Assembly: GCA_964486555.1 (NCBI GenBank)
Contig: CAZANP010000035.1
Span: 1 to 18,204 of the forward strand
Reading direction: 5' to 3'
DNA length: 18,204 nt
Source: 4484-232 sp964486555
GTDB taxonomy: Bacteria > Thermotogota > Thermotogae > Thermotogales > Thermotogaceae
Part shown: piece by piece, positions 15,758-18,204 of the stretch
How the letters are laid out: each line of letters begins with the position of its first letter
How positions within the stretch are numbered: position 1 is the stretch's first letter
Notes under the pieces: generated by a model
The model's database searches: none
The model's input: only the letters and a program-made list of their open reading frames with translations
What the model was told of the DNA's origin: nothing
Program-made: the position numbers and the translations under genes

Positions 15758-17263
15758 TCACTCGACAACGGTACCCCCAACTTCAGCCAGAAGATCCGAT
15801 TTCTCGATGCCACGATTTTCAAAAACCTTTGTGATTTTTCCGTTTCTCATGATCGCTATTCTGTCACCGATTTCCAGAGCTTCAGGCGCTTCTGACGTTA
15901 TGTAAATTATCGCCATACCGGATTTTGCAAGACCTTTGACGAATTCCCTTATCTCGAACTTCGCTCCGACATCTATTCCTCTCGTCGGTTCATCCATTAT
16001 GAGAACCTTAAGGTTTCTGACGAGCCATCTTGCGATGAGAACTTTCTGTTGATTCCCTCCACTCAGATACAGAACTTTCTGAAAGACACTCGGTGTTTTT
16101 ATCTTCAAAATTTCCACGTATTTCTTGGATATCTCAACCTCTTTTCCCAGATCCAAGACACCTCTTTTGGAAATCTCCTTCAATATCGCCAGAGTTATGT
16201 TCGCCGACACCGGAAATTGGTACACCAGACCACTCCTTCTATCCTCTGGAATGTAACCTATACCAAGATTTATCGCTTCCGCTGGTGAAGAGATCTCCAC
16301 TCTCTTTCCTTCCAGAAACAACTCACCTTTAAATTTCTCAAGACCGAACAGACCCTTGGCAAGAGTCGTTCTTCCAGAGCCCATGAGGCCGAATATGGCG
16401 AGGATCTCACCTTTGTAGACATCGAGATTCACGTTCTTAACGATACCAACAGAGAAGTTTTTCAAGGAAAGAACAGGTTTTTTCCCATTCTCTACGAGGA
16501 CGTGTTCCTTCTCCCCCGCTTCGAGTACTCTTCCGGTCATATGGAATATGATGTCTTTTTCCGTTAGCTTTTCCTTCTCCTCGGTTATGACCTTCTTTCC
16601 ATCCTTTATCACGGTTATCCTATCCGCTATCCTCAAAGCCTCTCCTATCTTATGGGATATGAATATTATCGCCTTGTTCTCTTTCTTTATTTCAAAAAGT
16701 ATCTTGAAGAGTCTTTCGATCTCCTCGTCCGTCAGTGCCGACGTTGGTTCATCAAGGAGCAGGACCTTTATGTGAGGTTGACTTATGGCTTTAAGTATCT
16801 CAACAATCTGCTGTTCTGCAACACTCAATTCTCTAACTGGGGTTCTTATATCCACCCTTACATCGAAACGTTGAAGGAGTCTTTCAGCTTCCCTGTAAAT
16901 TCCTCTCCAGTCAAGACTCATCCCTCTCTTTGGCCATCTTCCAAGGAAAATGTTCTCTGCAACGCTGAGAGTTGGTATGAGAGAGAGTTCCTGATGTACA
17001 AGAACAATTCCCGCTTCGATGGCCTCACGAGGATTTCTGAACTGAACCTTTTTTCCATCCAGGTATATCTCTCCAGAGTCGTTCGAAATTATCCCGCTTA
17101 AAATCTTCATTAGTGTGCTCTTTCCTGCTCCATTCTCTCCAAGAACAGCGTGTATCTCCCCTGGAAATATATTGAGGCTCACCTTATCGAGAGCCTGAAC
17201 TCCCGGAAACTTCTTGCTTATGTTCACCAAAGATAGGATGGGCCTCCTTTCGACATCTACCAC
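15758..17263 (-). CDS. rbsA-like: Sugar ABC transporter ATP-binding protein, duplicated (RbsA family)
   Basis: The 501-residue protein contains two fused ABC domains, as in all CUT2 sugar importers. The first has an intact Walker A (GENGAGKST at 42-50), signature LSVAEQQ and Walker B LLLDEPTSAL. The second has the degenerate Walker A GLMGSGRTT (usual for RbsA), LSGGNQQKV and LIMDEPTRGID. It powers uptake through the RbsC-type permease encoded next. The start is GTG at 17263, which lies in the last codons of the SDR gene with a GGGGGG SD eight bases upstream; the genes overlap by 7 bp. An internal AAGGAGG with a TTG/GTG further in is possible but would trim the first strand. Confidence 0.94.
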   Translation of the reverse strand: MVDVERRPILSLVNISKKFPGVQALDKVSLNIFPGEIHAVLGENGAGKSTLMKILSGIISNDSGEIYLDGKKVQFRNPREAIEAGIVLVHQELSLIPTLSVAENIFLGRWPKRGMSLDWRGIYREAERLLQRFDVRVDIRTPVRELSVAEQQIVEILKAISQPHIKVLLLDEPTSALTDEEIERLFKILFEIKKENKAIIFISHKIGEALRIADRITVIKDGKKVITEEKEKLTEKDIIFHMTGRVLEAGEKEHVLVENGKKPVLSLKNFSVGIVKNVNLDVYKGEILAIFGLMGSGRTTLAKGLFGLEKFKGELFLEGKRVEISSPAEAINLGIGYIPEDRRSGLVYQFPVSANITLAILKEISKRGVLDLGKEVEISKKYVEILKIKTPSVFQKVLYLSGGNQQKVLIARWLVRNLKVLIMDEPTRGIDVGAKFEIREFVKGLAKSGMAIIYITSEAPEALEIGDRIAIMRNGKITKVFENRGIEKSDLLAEVGGTVVE

Positions 17264-18024
17264 GCGGTGTACCCCCCATCGATCGACAGAACCGCTCCTG
17301 TTGCGTATTCGGGAACGTCCGATGCGAGGAACAGAATGGCGGAGGCTATCTCCTCAGGCTTTCCAAGTCTGTTCAACGGTCTTGAACTTTCCAGAGCTTT
17401 CTTTGCACTTTCTGGGTCCTTCTCCTTTTCCAGAGCCTTCTTAACAAGTGGTGTGAATGTAGTTCCTGGACAGACGCAGTTCACTCTGATTCCATAGGGT
17501 GCAAGATCGACCGCACAACTTTTAGTGATGGATATGACAGCCGCTTTTGAAAGATTATAAGCCACCTGATTTTTTATTCCAACGATACCCGCTTCCGAAG
17601 CAATGTTCACGATCACACCTTCTCCTTGTTTAACCATCTGCTTTGCAACGTGTTTTGTGCAGAATATGACACCCTTGATGTTGACCGCTATTATCTGATC
17701 GAGCGTGTCTTCCGTCAATGATAGAACATCACCTTTTCTGTAAATTCCCGCGTTGTTGACGAGGACATCTATCCTTCCATATTTTTCCATCACCGTGTTC
17801 ACCATCATCTCGACATCGTTTTCCTTTGCAACGTTGACCTCGACGAAATCACATATTCCTCCTTTTGCCCTGACTTCGTTCATGACTCTCCTTGCGTTTT
17901 CGACATCTATATCCGCTATCACAACCTTTGCTCCTTCCTCTGCGAACATCTTGACCGCTGCTTCACCTATTCCCGCTCCTCCTCCCGTGACGATAACCAC
18001 TTTGTCTTTGAACCTCAAATCCAC
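17257..18024 (-). CDS. Short-chain dehydrogenase/reductase (SDR), classical type
   Basis: The 255-residue enzyme has the classical SDR layout: the NAD-binding loop TGGGAGIG at 13-20, an acidic residue (D38-D40 region) that favours NAD, NNAG at 90-93, and the catalytic S143, Y156 and K160 (YNLSK). The C-terminus has the LSIDGGYTAW ending common in sugar and polyol dehydrogenases. It would oxidise a sugar, polyol or sugar lactone/acid hydroxyl. It starts with GTG at 18024, eight bases after a GGGGG SD. A GC-rich hairpin separates it from the upstream gene. Together with the zinc and Gfo/Idh dehydrogenases it makes three oxidoreductases from three families in one operon. Confidence 0.93.
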   Translation of the reverse strand: MDLRFKDKVVIVTGGGAGIGEAAVKMFAEEGAKVVIADIDVENARRVMNEVRAKGGICDFVEVNVAKENDVEMMVNTVMEKYGRIDVLVNNAGIYRKGDVLSLTEDTLDQIIAVNIKGVIFCTKHVAKQMVKQGEGVIVNIASEAGIVGIKNQVAYNLSKAAVISITKSCAVDLAPYGIRVNCVCPGTTFTPLVKKALEKEKDPESAKKALESSRPLNRLGKPEEIASAILFLASDVPEYATGAVLSIDGGYTAW

Positions 18025-18044
18025 TTCTTGATCCCCCTTTTAAA

Positions 18045-18065
18045 GGGCCAGCCCTAGGCTGGCCC
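18045..18065 (-). terminator. Intercistronic GC-rich hairpin after the solute-binding-protein gene
   Basis: GGGCCAGCC (18045-18053) and GGCTGGCCC (18057-18065) are perfect 9-bp arms around a three-base loop. On the transcribed (minus) strand AAG and TTT flanks can lengthen the stem, and the right side is followed by TTTAAAA, a very short U run. It starts five bases after the upstream stop codon. It is likely a leaky terminator or mRNA-stabilising hairpin that lets the binding protein be made in excess over the SDR and transporter genes. Confidence 0.75.
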
Positions 18066-18070
18066 CTTAT

Positions 18071-18204
18071 TCATTTTTTCTGTTTGGAGAAGTACGCTTC
18101 TTTGATTGCCTCCCAGTCTATCGGCTCGAGAACAGGATTTGGATAGAACATATCTGCATTTCCTTTCCATTCAGTTCTCGGTCTTATATCCACGAACTGC
18201 GGTA
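18071..18204 (-). CDS. C-terminal end of a probable sugar ABC transporter substrate-binding protein (cut by window edge)
   Basis: An open frame enters from the right edge and ends in TGA at 18071-18073, giving 43 complete residues (starting PQFVDIRPR, ending AYFSKQKK). The fragment is too short to identify by motif. Its position directly before a CUT2 ATPase/permease operon, followed by an intercistronic hairpin, is where the periplasmic sugar-binding protein gene is normally found, since no binding protein occurs elsewhere in the operon. The assignment is therefore by context. Confidence 0.55.
   Translation of the reverse strand, partial: PQFVDIRPRTEWKGNADMFYPNPVLEPIDWEAIKEAYFSKQKK

Noticed and set aside
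1..18204. CRISPR array, tRNA/rRNA, insertion sequence, phage or defence island
   Set aside because: I saw no regularly spaced repeats, transposase or nuclease motifs, or structured RNA signatures; the content is metabolic and regulatory.

Overview
The window looks like part of a Thermotoga chromosome (Thermotogales). This is inferred from moderate G+C, heavy AGA/AGG arginine use, tightly packed genes with 4-10 bp overlaps, very strong Shine-Dalgarno sequences, frequent GTG/TTG starts, and a sugar-catabolism repertoire including an archaeal-type enzyme. No database search was possible, so the species is not asserted.

Region 1 (about 1-8204) is a carbohydrate or sugar-acid module. A TRAP importer (dctP-dctQ-dctM order, minus strand) is followed by the start of a secreted sialidase-like BNR protein that runs off the left edge. 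A LacI-family regulator diverges from dctP. The two promoters interlock in a 157-bp region, and a 10-bp CG-centred imperfect palindrome occurs twice, once in each leader. A perfect hairpin with alternative pairing partners lies between dctP and dctQM. Downstream of lacI, a 614-bp stretch without an intact gene holds the decayed remains of a small secreted protein on the minus strand (three frames, one internal stop). Then follow an HD-GYP protein with two HD domains, a DapA/NanA/KdgA-superfamily aldolase and a D-2-hydroxyacid dehydrogenase, the last two overlapping by ATGA. A plausible reading is uptake of an acidic sugar by TRAP, retro-aldol cleavage to a 2-oxoacid such as pyruvate, and redox handling of an oxo- or hydroxyacid. 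The substrate is unknown.

Region 2 (about 8216-18204, all minus strand) appears to be one long operon entering from the right edge. Its order is: 3' end of a probable sugar-binding protein, a GC-rich hairpin, SDR dehydrogenase, RbsA-type ATPase, RbsC-type permease, Gfo/Idh/MocA dehydrogenase, zinc alcohol dehydrogenase, FGGY kinase, GntR/HutC regulator, aldehyde dehydrogenase, and a cupin phosphoglucose isomerase of the archaeal type. Three different sugar/polyol dehydrogenases plus a kinase suggest oxidation or epimerisation of an unusual sugar, polyol or inositol-like compound, then phosphorylation. The aldehyde dehydrogenase would oxidise a cleavage product. No sugar-phosphate aldolase is visible in this operon.

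The two regions converge with only 11 bp between stop codons. I found no tRNA, rRNA, CRISPR array, insertion sequence or phage gene, and no clear new defence-type system. The most interesting items are the two hairpins placed after solute-binding-protein genes, the LacI operator pair, the cryptic pseudogene and the archaeal-type isomerase.
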